Source: Nitrospira sp.
Lineage (GTDB): Bacteria > Nitrospirota > Nitrospiria > Nitrospirales > Nitrospiraceae
Length of the DNA stretch: 35,922 nucleotides
Assembly (NCBI GenBank): GCA_024330945.1
Contig: JANDJJ010000013.1
Location: 1-35,922 of the forward strand
Direction of reading: 5' to 3'
The notes under the pieces are model-generated. The model was not told where the DNA came from and ran no database searches. It was given only the letters and a program-made list of their open reading frames with translations. A program made the position numbers and the translations under genes. Each line of letters opens with the position of its first letter. The stretch's first letter is position 1. This document shows positions 17,934 through 25,418 of this stretch, piece by piece.

Positions 17934-18413
17934 TTAATTGGTGAGCTGGTCACTTCGTGCCATGAGTCGCTGAACGGCATCGAGCAATTCCTGCTCGGAC
18001 CCCGAAAATCCTGGCACCGTGCGAAGCAAATGGGAGCGGATCAGTCGCTCCAAGTCCGGAAGGGTTCGAATACCAAGGCGAAAGTACAGATACGTCACAA
18101 GGGAATCTGAAAACCCCGGCAGAGAAGCCCAGGTTTTTACCTCCGGCGGCAAGGGGGTTTTAAGCTCTTCGTAAGCGCGGATCGTTCCACTCTCAAGAAA
18201 TTCCATGATTTTCTTGGCCAGGTCTTTGCCGATCCCCTCGATGTCTTCCAACTGACGTCGGCTTGCAACGGCGGCGACGTCTTCTTCGAGAGCCAGCAAG
18301 ACCTCCGCCGCCCGTTGATAGGCCCGAATCCGGTAGGGGTTCGCTCGTTGAGCCGAGAGCAGTTCGGCCATTGATTGAAAGAGAGTTGCCAGTCGCCGGT
18401 TGTTCTCGTGCAT
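17934..18413 (-). CDS. Helix-hairpin-helix protein resembling the PolX N-terminal domain
   Basis: 159 residues from the ATG at 18413. The frame extends to 18497 (TTG) with an ATG at 18452, but the family-like sequence begins MHENNRRLATLFQSMAELL. It resembles the 8-kDa lyase-like and helix-hairpin-helix region of family X polymerases: NPYRIRAYQRAAEVLLAL, then LEDIEGIGKDLAKKIMEFLESG, a classic HhH, and a second HhH-like LPGFSDSLVTYLYFRLGIRTL. The polymerase palm and PHP exonuclease domains of PolX are absent, so this is a stand-alone DNA-binding module. A role in DNA repair is possible but inferred only from the domain. It is divergent from thiS. Confidence 0.75.
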   Translation of the reverse strand: MHENNRRLATLFQSMAELLSAQRANPYRIRAYQRAAEVLLALEEDVAAVASRRQLEDIEGIGKDLAKKIMEFLESGTIRAYEELKTPLPPEVKTWASLPGFSDSLVTYLYFRLGIRTLPDLERLIRSHLLRTVPGFSGSEQELLDAVQRLMARSDQLTN

Positions 18414-18490
18414 GGTGATGATCCGACGGATTGAGCGGGTTGATAGGTCCATTGTGCATTGGATCGGGTCGTTTGAGCAAGCAGCGTTGA

Positions 18491-18520
18491 TTGACAAGGC
18501 GAATTCGCGTCCCCTAGGAT
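18491..18520 (+). promoter_or_regulatory. Promoter of thiS, predicted to give a leaderless mRNA
   Basis: TTGACA (18491-18496) is a perfect -35 box. After 18 bases TAGGAT (18515-18520) can serve as -10. The expected start of transcription, 18527-18528, falls on the ATG at 18528. No TPP riboswitch motif is seen before thiS. Confidence 0.45.
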
Positions 18521-18527
18521 GACCGAT

Positions 18528-18785
18528 ATGGATGAAACGATTAGAATTCAGGTGAACGGCGAGATGAAGGACTGGCGCGGCGGCATGACGGTGGCTGATT
18601 TGTTGCGGGAGCTGGAGATCGCGACCGACCGCGTGGCGGTAGAGGTCAACCTCGAAATTTTGGACCGTACAACGTTCGCGGAATATCGACTTCGGGACGG
18701 CGATCGCGTGGAAATCATGAGTTTTATCGGTGGCGGCACGTTGTGCATCGGTGAGGGGACGTCAATGATTGCCTTGCATGGGTAA
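18528..18785 (+). CDS. thiS: Sulfur carrier protein ThiS with a C-terminal extension
   Basis: 85 residues from the ATG at 18528; an ATG nine bases earlier (18519) overlaps the likely -10 box. The beta-grasp ThiS fold is recognisable: IRIQVNGEMKDW, MTVADLLRELEI, RVAVEVNLEIL and RDGDRVEIMSFIGGG. In normal ThiS the final Gly-Gly is the C-terminus, adenylated by ThiF and converted to thiocarboxylate. Here the glycines are residues 68-70 and 15 more residues follow (TLCIGEGTSMIALHG) before the TAA. Either the extension is removed, as in QbsE-like carriers, or the protein is not activated in the usual way. thiG follows 63 bases downstream. No thiF is in the window. Confidence 0.85.
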   Translation: MDETIRIQVNGEMKDWRGGMTVADLLRELEIATDRVAVEVNLEILDRTTFAEYRLRDGDRVEIMSFIGGGTLCIGEGTSMIALHG

Positions 18786-18848
18786 ACCTAAACCAAGGGA
18801 ATTGCCAAAAGAGCACGGCTTCTCCCGCCATTTTTTGAAGAGGGGGGT

Positions 18849-19622
18849 ATGACGGACGATCGGTTGATCATCGCAGGGCGTGAGTTCAAGTCACGGCTGT
18901 GGGTGGGAACGGGCAAGTACAAAAGTTTCGCCGAAACCCAAAAGGCCATTGAGGCGTCGGGGGCCGATGTCGTCACCGTAGCGGTACGCCGAGTCAATAT
19001 CACCGATCGATCGAAAGAAAACTTGCTCGACTACATTGATCCCAAGAAATACACGATTCTTCCCAATACGGCCGGTTGCTACACGGTGGAAGATGCGGTG
19101 CGGTATTCCCGTCTTGCCCGCGCCGCCGGCGTCTCCGATTTGGTGAAACTTGAGGTGATCGGCGACGAAAAAACGTTGTTTCCCGATACGGCGGGCTTGA
19201 TCGAAGCGGCGAGAATTCTGATCAAAGAAGGGTTCATCGTACTGCCTTACACGAACGATGACCCGATCGTCGCCAAGAAACTGGTCGATATCGGATGTCC
19301 GGCGGTGATGCCGCTGGCTGCGCCGATCGGATCGGGACTGGGGATCAGAAATCCCTACAACTTGAAGATCCTGATGGAGAGTGTCACCGTCCCGGTCATC
19401 GTCGATGCCGGCGTGGGAACAGCGTCCGACGCGGCGTTGGCCATGGAATACGGGGCCGATGCGGTATTGATGAATACGGCCATCGCCGGCGCGCGGGATC
19501 CCATTGCCATGGCGGAAGCCATGAAATACGCGGTCTGGGCCGGCCGGTTGGCGTACAAGGCCGGCCGAATTCCCAAGAAACTCTACGCGACGGCGAGCAG
19601 TCCGATAGAGGGGATGCTCTAA
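18849..19622 (+). CDS. thiG: Thiazole synthase
   Basis: 257 residues with a GAGGGGGG ribosome site just before the ATG. ThiG features: [44 protein letters not shown], the Schiff-base Lys at residue 100 in [10 protein letters not shown], and the phosphate-binding glycine segments [10 protein letters not shown] and [11 protein letters not shown]. ThiG condenses 1-deoxy-D-xylulose 5-phosphate, dehydroglycine (or iminoacetate) and ThiS-thiocarboxylate sulfur into the thiazole phosphate. It lies between thiS and a thiE/tenI gene. Confidence 0.97.
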   Translation: MTDDRLIIAGREFKSRLWVGTGKYKSFAETQKAIEASGADVVTVAVRRVNITDRSKENLLDYIDPKKYTILPNTAGCYTVEDAVRYSRLARAAGVSDLVKLEVIGDEKTLFPDTAGLIEAARILIKEGFIVLPYTNDDPIVAKKLVDIGCPAVMPLAAPIGSGLGIRNPYNLKILMESVTVPVIVDAGVGTASDAALAMEYGADAVLMNTAIAGARDPIAMAEAMKYAVWAGRLAYKAGRIPKKLYATASSPIEGML

Positions 19623-19730
19623 GCTGTTCCAAGTTGCAAGTACGGACCGCCGGTTCCTCGGCGGTTTTCCCGATGCGGGGATGCGCGATACGACGCGTGC
19701 GCGCGACGCCCGGTCCCTCTCGATCACCCT

Positions 19731-20393
19731 ATGCGGCCTGTTGATTTCCGCCTGCTGTTGGTCACGGATCGAACCCAAACACGGGGGCGTCCCCTCCTAG
19801 AGCTTCTTCGCCAAGCCGTCGATGCGGGGCTGCCGGCCATTCAGCTTCGCGAGCGAGATTTGCCGACACGGGAACTGATTCAGTTGGGGCGCGAGATCGG
19901 ATCGCTTGCGAAACACGGGACTGTGCCATTGATCGTCAACGATCGGGTCGATCTGATGTTGGCGATGAATCTGGACGGCGTCCATCTGCGTGCGAACAGC
20001 CTCCCGCTCTCGGCCGTTCGCCGGCTGGTCGGCGCCGGTTGCCTGATAGGGATTTCGACGCATTCGCTCGCAGAGGTGCACGCTGCCAATCGGGAGAAGG
20101 CCGACTATATCGTGTTCGGGCCGGTCTTTGATACGCCGTCGAAACGGCGGTTCGGAGCTCCCGTCGGATTGGAGCGATTGGCCGAAGCCTGCTGGCTCTC
20201 AACGGTTCCGGTGTTTGCCATCGGAGGAATCACCCGTGCATCGGTGCCCGCTGTTCGTCGAGCCGGCGCGTACGGCGTCGCCGTCATCGGGGCCATTCTC
20301 GGTTCCGACGACGTCGCCGCCGCGACGCGCGACCTGTTGGCGGCGCTGGATGCGTCATCCGATTCCGATGTTCGCACGATGCCGCGCGCGTAG
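19731..20393 (+). CDS. ThiE/TenI-family protein (thiamine phosphate synthase or thiazole tautomerase)
   Basis: 220 residues. The (beta/alpha)8 family motifs are AIQLRERDLP, PLIVNDRVDLMLA, DGVHLRANSLP, IGISTHSLAEVHAA, DYIVFGPVFDTPSK and VFAIGGIT. ThiE normally has a GQxD-type sequence after DGVH; here it is RANSLP, which is closer to TenI (LGxxSLP). The THS motif places a His where TenI uses one for thiazole tautomerisation. It could therefore be TenI aromatising the ThiG product, or a divergent ThiE. Position after thiG fits either. There is no clear ribosome site. A predicted proteasome-cluster promoter follows immediately. Confidence 0.85.
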   Translation: MRPVDFRLLLVTDRTQTRGRPLLELLRQAVDAGLPAIQLRERDLPTRELIQLGREIGSLAKHGTVPLIVNDRVDLMLAMNLDGVHLRANSLPLSAVRRLVGAGCLIGISTHSLAEVHAANREKADYIVFGPVFDTPSKRRFGAPVGLERLAEACWLSTVPVFAIGGITRASVPAVRRAGAYGVAVIGAILGSDDVAAATRDLLAALDASSDSDVRTMPRA

Positions 20394-20404
20394 CGCCGCT
20401 CCAG

Positions 20405-20433
20405 TTGACCACCCCAGGGGTGGGTGTTAGAAT
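20405..20433 (+). promoter_or_regulatory. Strong promoter of the proteasome operon with a palindrome in the spacer
   Basis: TTGACC (20405-20410) and TAGAAT (20428-20433) are separated by exactly 17 bases, each matching consensus at five of six positions. The spacer region holds a perfect inverted repeat, CCACCCC-A-GGGGTGG, at 20409-20423, overlapping the end of the -35 box. Transcription would begin near 20440, about 57 bases before the arc ATG. The palindrome is a candidate operator for a repressor or a spacer-binding activator; no regulator gene is adjacent. Confidence 0.6.
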
Positions 20434-20496
20434 CCGAAAAAGGAGCATACGGACTCGCTTTCGACCGATGTCGGGGGCGAATATCGAGCGCCGCAC

Positions 20497-22266
20497 ATGG
20501 GAGAAAGCAAAAATCAACAGACCCGGCTCCGGTCCCTCCGCGATTCCGTCAAGAAAATTACCAAGCGGTTGTCAGAGAGGAATGCGGGCATGATTCACAA
20601 AAACGACGAGCACGCTGGAGAAACCGACAGGCTTCGCGAGCAAATTCAGTCGATGGAAGAAGAAATCCGTCGATTGTATCAATCGCGCTACCAGCTCGAG
20701 CAGGTGAACAAGCAGAATGAACGGCTGGTCGCGGCGCTTCAAGAGGCGAAGACGCAAATTGAGACGCTGCGTGCCGAAGTCGACAAGCTGACGGCTCCTC
20801 CTTCGTCGTACGCCATTTTCTCGAGCCTCAATGAGGACGGGACGGGAAACGTATTCGTGTCCGGCCGAAAAATGAAAGTCAGCATTCATCCCTCCATCAG
20901 CGGTCCTCAATTGAGGAAGGGACAGGAAGTCGTGCTGAACGAAGCGCTGAACGTCATCGAGGCGAAGAGCTTCGACAGACAGGGTGAGGTGGTGCGGCTC
21001 AAGGACGTGTTGGAGGGAGGGCGCGCGCTCGTGACGTTGCACTTCGACGAAGAGAAGGTCGTTGAGTTGGGAGATCCGTTGCTGGCCGATCGATTGAGCG
21101 TCGGCGATCATCTCTTGTACGATCCTCGTTCCGGATACGTGATCGAAAAACTGCCGAAATCGGAAGCGGAGGAATTGGTGCTGGAAGAGGTTCCCGACGT
21201 CGATTACTCACGTATCGGTGGACTTCAGAAAGAGCTGGAACAAGTACGCGACGCGGTCGAACTGCCGTTCCTTTATCCGGATCTGTTCGCCGAGTATAAA
21301 CTGAGCGCTCCGAAAGGCGTCTTGTTGTATGGGCCGCCCGGCTGCGGCAAAACGCTCATCGCCAAGGCCGTCGCCAATTCGATCGCCAAAAAACTCGGCC
21401 ACCGCACGGGCAAGGAGGTCCGTAGCTATTTTCTCCACGTCAAAGGCCCAGAATTGCTCAACAAGTACGTCGGCGAGTCCGAACGACAAGTGCGGGAGGT
21501 CTTCAAAAAGGCGAAGGAGCGCGCGGAAGACGGTCATCCGGTGATCGTCTTTTTCGACGAAATGGACGCGTTGTTCAGGACAAGAGGGAGTGGCATCTCG
21601 TCCGACATCGAATCGACGATCGTTCCGCAGTTTTTATCGGAGATAGACGGAGTGGAGCGTCTGCGCAATGTGATCGTCATCGGAGCCAGCAATCGGCAGG
21701 ATTTGATCGATCCCGCGGTGCTGCGGGCTGGACGGCTGGACGTCAAAGTCAAAGTCGGGCGTCCGGACGCCGAAGCCGCACGGGATATTTTCTCAAAGTA
21801 CCTGTCGCCGGATCTGCCGTTCGACCAGAGCGAGTTGGACCAGCATGGGGGTGACCGCCGGACGTTCGTGGAACGATTGACCGCCCGGACCGTCGAGGCC
21901 ATGTATGCCGCCAGCGAGGAGAACAAGTTCATCGAGGTGACGTACGCCAGCGGTGAAAAAGAAGTGCTGTATTTCAAGGATTTCGCCAGCGGGGCCTTGA
22001 TTGAAGGAATCGTGTCACGCGCCAAGAAATTCGCCGTGAAGCGGGCCATTGCGCGAGAAGGGAGCGGTCTCCGGTTGGATGATATGTTGCGCGCCATCCG
22101 TGAGGAATTTAAAGAGCACGAAGATCTTCCCAATACGACCAATCCGGATGATTGGGCGAAAATCGCCGGGAAGAAGGGCGAAAAGATCGTTCACATTAGA
22201 ACGATCAGCGGCGGACCCGGCGAGTCTCGCCAGATCGAAACCGTGACCACCGGTCATTACCTCTGA
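20497..22266 (+). CDS. arc: Proteasome-associated AAA ATPase (ARC/Mpa)
   Basis: 589 residues from 20497; an ATG at 20590 preceded by GAGAGG is a plausible shorter start (558 residues). After a basic N-terminus comes a coiled coil (about 40-95), which in Mpa binds the Pup tag. OB domains follow ([37 protein letters not shown]). The AAA domain has Walker A GPPGCGKT near 279, Walker [13 protein letters not shown] near 350 and the arginine-finger region [16 protein letters not shown]. The final residues GHYL resemble the GQYL docking tail with which Mpa opens the 20S gate. ARC unfolds tagged proteins and threads them into PrcBA. dop begins seven bases after the stop. Confidence 0.95.
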   Translation: MGESKNQQTRLRSLRDSVKKITKRLSERNAGMIHKNDEHAGETDRLREQIQSMEEEIRRLYQSRYQLEQVNKQNERLVAALQEAKTQIETLRAEVDKLTAPPSSYAIFSSLNEDGTGNVFVSGRKMKVSIHPSISGPQLRKGQEVVLNEALNVIEAKSFDRQGEVVRLKDVLEGGRALVTLHFDEEKVVELGDPLLADRLSVGDHLLYDPRSGYVIEKLPKSEAEELVLEEVPDVDYSRIGGLQKELEQVRDAVELPFLYPDLFAEYKLSAPKGVLLYGPPGCGKTLIAKAVANSIAKKLGHRTGKEVRSYFLHVKGPELLNKYVGESERQVREVFKKAKERAEDGHPVIVFFDEMDALFRTRGSGISSDIESTIVPQFLSEIDGVERLRNVIVIGASNRQDLIDPAVLRAGRLDVKVKVGRPDAEAARDIFSKYLSPDLPFDQSELDQHGGDRRTFVERLTARTVEAMYAASEENKFIEVTYASGEKEVLYFKDFASGALIEGIVSRAKKFAVKRAIAREGSGLRLDDMLRAIREEFKEHEDLPNTTNPDDWAKIAGKKGEKIVHIRTISGGPGESRQIETVTTGHYL

Positions 22267-22273
22267 CGTCTCC

Positions 22274-23773
22274 ATGCGGAAAGCCATCCCGACGACTCGT
22301 CCGCGCGTGCTTGGCACCGAAACGGAATTCGGCATCACGGCGAAGGATTCGTCCATTTCCGATCCCGTCTCGAGTTCTATCGCCGTAATCGGGCATTATA
22401 GGGGAATTCCCGCTCCTGCGGCGATTTGGGATTACGAACACGAAAATCCGCTCTTGGACGCCAGAGGGTTCGAAGTCGAGGGAGAGCGGGAACGTCCCAA
22501 TCCGGATTACAACCGACAACTGAACAAAGTGCTGGCCAACGGCGGGCGACTGTATGTGGACGGCGCCCATCCTGAATACTCCACGCCGGAATGTTCGGGG
22601 GCTCGCGAAGTCGTGGCGTTTGAACGGGCGGGAGAGCGGATTCTGGCCCAAAGTCTCCAGGAAATGGCGAGGGTGGTGGGGCGGGATCTGTACGTTCTGT
22701 ACAAGAACAATTCGGACGGCAAGGGCAACAGCTACGGCTATCATGAGAATTATCTGGTGGCCAGGACCGTGCCGTTCGAGAACATCGTCCGATCGTTGGT
22801 GCCTTTCCTGGTGACGAGGCCGATCTTTGCCGGAGCCGGGAAGGCTGGAGCGGAAAATCAGACAAGCCCCGCCGAGTACCAGATTTCTCAGCGCGCGGAT
22901 TTTTTTGAATGTTTGGTCGATCTCAACACGATGGTCAAGCGACCGATCATCAACACCCGCGACGAGCCGCACGCCGATCACGCAAAGTATCGGCGGTTTC
23001 ACGTCATTGTCGGCGACGCCAACATGGCCGAAGTCTCCACCTTTCTCAAGGTCGGGACCTTGAGCATCGTGCTCGATCTTTTGGAAGCGGGAGCGACGCT
23101 GCCGGTCATCGAATTGGACGAGCCGGTTCGGGCGTTCCGGCAAGTGTCGCGCGATCTGGAGATGAAGGAAACGATCAAGTTGGCCGGGGGCGGTCCGACG
23201 ACGGCCGTGGCCGTGCAGCGCCTCTACCTCCAGGCCGCCAAGGACTTTTATGCCGAAGAGGGCTGCGACGATGAAACGCGGGACATTCTCGCGCGGTGGG
23301 AGGAGGTGCTCGACAAGCTCGAGCGGGATCCGCGTCTGCTGGTGCGGGAATTGGATTGGGTGGCCAAGCGCCACCTCATTGAATCCTATATGGATCGGAA
23401 GCGATGCGGCTGGGACGACCCTCGAACGAAATTGATGGATCTTCAGTACCACGACATTCGTCCGGACCGCGGGTTGTTTTATACCCTGGAGCGCGGCGGT
23501 CATGTTGACCGTATCGTCCATGATGAGGATATCCGACGGGCCGAATTGACGCCCCCCCCGAACACGAGAGCGTACTTTCGGGGGCGCTGCGCGAGCAAGT
23601 TCGCCAGGTCGCTCTACGGCGCGAGCTGGACATCACTTTTGTTCGACGTGGGGAATGGGACCATCAAGCGAGTGCCGTTGATGGACCCGCATCGCGGCAC
23701 CCAGGCGTTGACCGGCGGTTTGTTGGACCTTGTTGATTCGGTCGATGCCTTGATTGAAAAGTTGAAGGCCTGA
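22274..23773 (+). CDS. dop: Depupylase/deamidase Dop
   Basis: 499 residues. The glutamine-synthetase-like fold starts with LGTETEFGIT (metal-binding Glu residues). The segment IAVIGHYRGIPAP plus the following acidic stretch is the Dop loop, absent from PafA, and separates this gene from the ligase at 25419. The catalytic Asp sits in RLYVDGAHPEYSTPE at about residue 96. Other signatures are LYKNNSDGKGNSYGYHENYL and KRPIINTRDEPHAD. Dop hydrolyses the isopeptide bond between Pup and substrate and deamidates C-terminal Gln of Pup where needed. It sits directly after arc and ends only 20 bases before prcB. Confidence 0.95.
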   Translation: MRKAIPTTRPRVLGTETEFGITAKDSSISDPVSSSIAVIGHYRGIPAPAAIWDYEHENPLLDARGFEVEGERERPNPDYNRQLNKVLANGGRLYVDGAHPEYSTPECSGAREVVAFERAGERILAQSLQEMARVVGRDLYVLYKNNSDGKGNSYGYHENYLVARTVPFENIVRSLVPFLVTRPIFAGAGKAGAENQTSPAEYQISQRADFFECLVDLNTMVKRPIINTRDEPHADHAKYRRFHVIVGDANMAEVSTFLKVGTLSIVLDLLEAGATLPVIELDEPVRAFRQVSRDLEMKETIKLAGGGPTTAVAVQRLYLQAAKDFYAEEGCDDETRDILARWEEVLDKLERDPRLLVRELDWVAKRHLIESYMDRKRCGWDDPRTKLMDLQYHDIRPDRGLFYTLERGGHVDRIVHDEDIRRAELTPPPNTRAYFRGRCASKFARSLYGASWTSLLFDVGNGTIKRVPLMDPHRGTQALTGGLLDLVDSVDALIEKLKA

Positions 23774-23793
23774 GCCGATCCCCGTTCGTTTCG

Positions 23794-24633
23794 ATGAATG
23801 ACATGAAGTTGCCCTATTTCCCTGATTTTGAGACCTCCAGTTTTTTTGATTTCCTTGCCGAACACCGGCCTGGTCTTCTACCGGGGGCAGGAAGAAACGC
23901 ATCCGCCGGCCGTACCATGTCACCGGAGCAGACGGCTCAAGGAGCGCACCTGACGGTCCCCCACGCCACCACGGTCTTGGCCGTCAAGTATCGTGACGGC
24001 GTGGTCATCGCGGGAGACCGACGGGCAACGGAGGGTTTTCAGATCGCCGACCGACGCATTGAAAAAGTTTTCAAGATCGATGACTGGTCAGCCATGGCGA
24101 TTGCAGGCGCCGCCGGACCCTGCATCGAAATGGCCAAATTGTTCCAGACGGAGCTGGAACATTACGAAAAATTGGAAGGCGTGCCGTTGTCGTGCGAAGG
24201 AAAAGCAAACAAACTCGGCCAGATGGTCAAGGCCAATCTTCCCCTGGCGTTCCAAGGACTTATTGTCATGCCCCTTTTTGCGGGATACGACGTAAAGCGC
24301 GGCGAAGGGCGCATTTTCAAATATGATCTCGCCGGCGGCCGGTACGAAGAGTCCGATTATCACGCGATCGGGTCTGGCGGGAAAGACGCCCGCAACACCA
24401 TGCGCGAACATTTTCGAAAAAACATGGCTGAGCCGGATGCGCTCGGCCTGGCGCTGACGGCCCTGTATAACGCCGCGGACGACGACGTGGGTACCGGAGG
24501 GCCGGATCTCGTGCGAGGCATTTATCCAACGGCCAAGTTCGTGACGGCCCAAGGAATCGTCGATGTGTCCGACGAGAAGGTCCGCTCGGTGTACGATGGG
24601 CTGATCGCCGCGCGCCGTTTGAGGGAGGCGTAA
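23794..24633 (+). CDS. prcB: Proteasome beta subunit
   Basis: 279 residues. The catalytic Thr is predicted at residue 59 in PHATTVLAVKYRDG, giving a 58-residue propeptide and a 221-residue mature subunit. The propeptide contains SSFFDFLAEHRPGLLPG, strikingly like the SSFxDFLRxxxPELLP box of actinobacterial PrcB propeptides. VVIAGDRRATEG carries the active-site Asp, with the catalytic Lys downstream in IEKVFKI. PrcB forms the inner beta rings that cut unfolded substrates. An ATG at 23803 is an alternative start. The ribosome site is weak and dop stops just upstream, suggesting translational coupling. Confidence 0.96.
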   Translation: MNDMKLPYFPDFETSSFFDFLAEHRPGLLPGAGRNASAGRTMSPEQTAQGAHLTVPHATTVLAVKYRDGVVIAGDRRATEGFQIADRRIEKVFKIDDWSAMAIAGAAGPCIEMAKLFQTELEHYEKLEGVPLSCEGKANKLGQMVKANLPLAFQGLIVMPLFAGYDVKRGEGRIFKYDLAGGRYEESDYHAIGSGGKDARNTMREHFRKNMAEPDALGLALTALYNAADDDVGTGGPDLVRGIYPTAKFVTAQGIVDVSDEKVRSVYDGLIAARRLREA

Positions 24634-24636
24634 TCC

Positions 24637-25323
24637 ATGCCGCTGCCGTATTACGTATCCCCCGAACAGATGATGCAGGACAAGGCCGAGTATGCCAAGA
24701 AGGGCATCGCGAGGGGCCGGTCGATCATCGCCATGGAATACGAAGACGGTATCCTGCTGACGGCGGACAACCCCAGCGCGTCTCTGCACAAGATCTCGGA
24801 GGTGTACGACAATATCGCCTTTGCCGGAGCCGGAAAATACAGCGAGTTTGAAAACTTGCGGAAGGCCGGCATCAGACACGCCGATCTCAAGGGGTTTATG
24901 TACAGCCGGGAGGACGTGACCGGCCGGTCGCTCGCGAACGGCTATTCACAAAGTCTCGGGACGATTTTCAGCCAGGAGATCAAACCTCTCGAAGTGGAAA
25001 TTTTGGTCGTGCAAGTCGGCGTCGACGGCCATCCCAACGAGATCTATCGTATTTCGTTCGACGGCAGCATCATCGACGAAAAAAATTTTGCGGTCATCGG
25101 GGGAAGAGCGGAGGCCGTTCAAGCGGTTTTGAAAGACAAGATCTCGACCGAGCCAGCCGCGTTGGGAGCCGCCCTGTCGCTCTGCGTGTCGGCGCTCGAA
25201 CAGACGGCTAATCAGAAATTGCCCCATGAAGGTCTGGAAGTCGCAGTATTGGACCGCAACCGCCTCGGTCGAAAATTTCGTCGGTTGTCGATCGCCGACG
25301 TTCGACGGCTGCTCTCCGATTAG
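24637..25323 (+). CDS. prcA: Proteasome alpha subunit
   Basis: 228 residues; GGGAGG lies eight bases before the ATG and prcB stops three bases upstream. The N-terminus PYYVSPEQMMQDKAEYAKKGIARGRS matches the gating N-terminal helix region of bacterial alpha subunits, followed by NPSASLHKISEVYDNIAFAG, RREDVTGR-like SREDVTGRSLANGY and GTIFSQEIKPLEVE. There is no N-terminal catalytic Thr, as expected. Alpha rings cap the core and provide the pockets for the ARC C-terminal tail. Confidence 0.96.
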   Translation: MPLPYYVSPEQMMQDKAEYAKKGIARGRSIIAMEYEDGILLTADNPSASLHKISEVYDNIAFAGAGKYSEFENLRKAGIRHADLKGFMYSREDVTGRSLANGYSQSLGTIFSQEIKPLEVEILVVQVGVDGHPNEIYRISFDGSIIDEKNFAVIGGRAEAVQAVLKDKISTEPAALGAALSLCVSALEQTANQKLPHEGLEVAVLDRNRLGRKFRRLSIADVRRLLSD

Positions 25324-25418
25324 CGCCCCTCCCTCTCACGCCGTTCCGTACCTTCGCTTGCGGATCAAAGACGGGCCGTGTAATCTGATTTTATCAACCC
25401 ATGGCCGGCACAGGTCCG

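Noticed and set aside
18440-18527. TPP riboswitch before thiS
   Set aside because: No conserved TPP-box sequences are seen and the promoter lies too close to the start codon to leave room for one.
20468-20595. Short frame before arc as a candidate Pup/UBact
   Set aside because: It is Arg/Pro/Ser-rich, ends in Arg-Ala with no Gly-Gln or Gly-Glu terminus, and overlaps arc in another frame.
23774-23793. dop-prcB gap as the expected place of the tag gene
   Set aside because: Only 20 bases remain between the stop and start codons, too short for any tag.
25363-25400. Promoter for pafA (TTGCGG and TAATCT)
   Set aside because: Each box matches consensus at only about half of its positions, and pafA is probably read from the upstream promoter.
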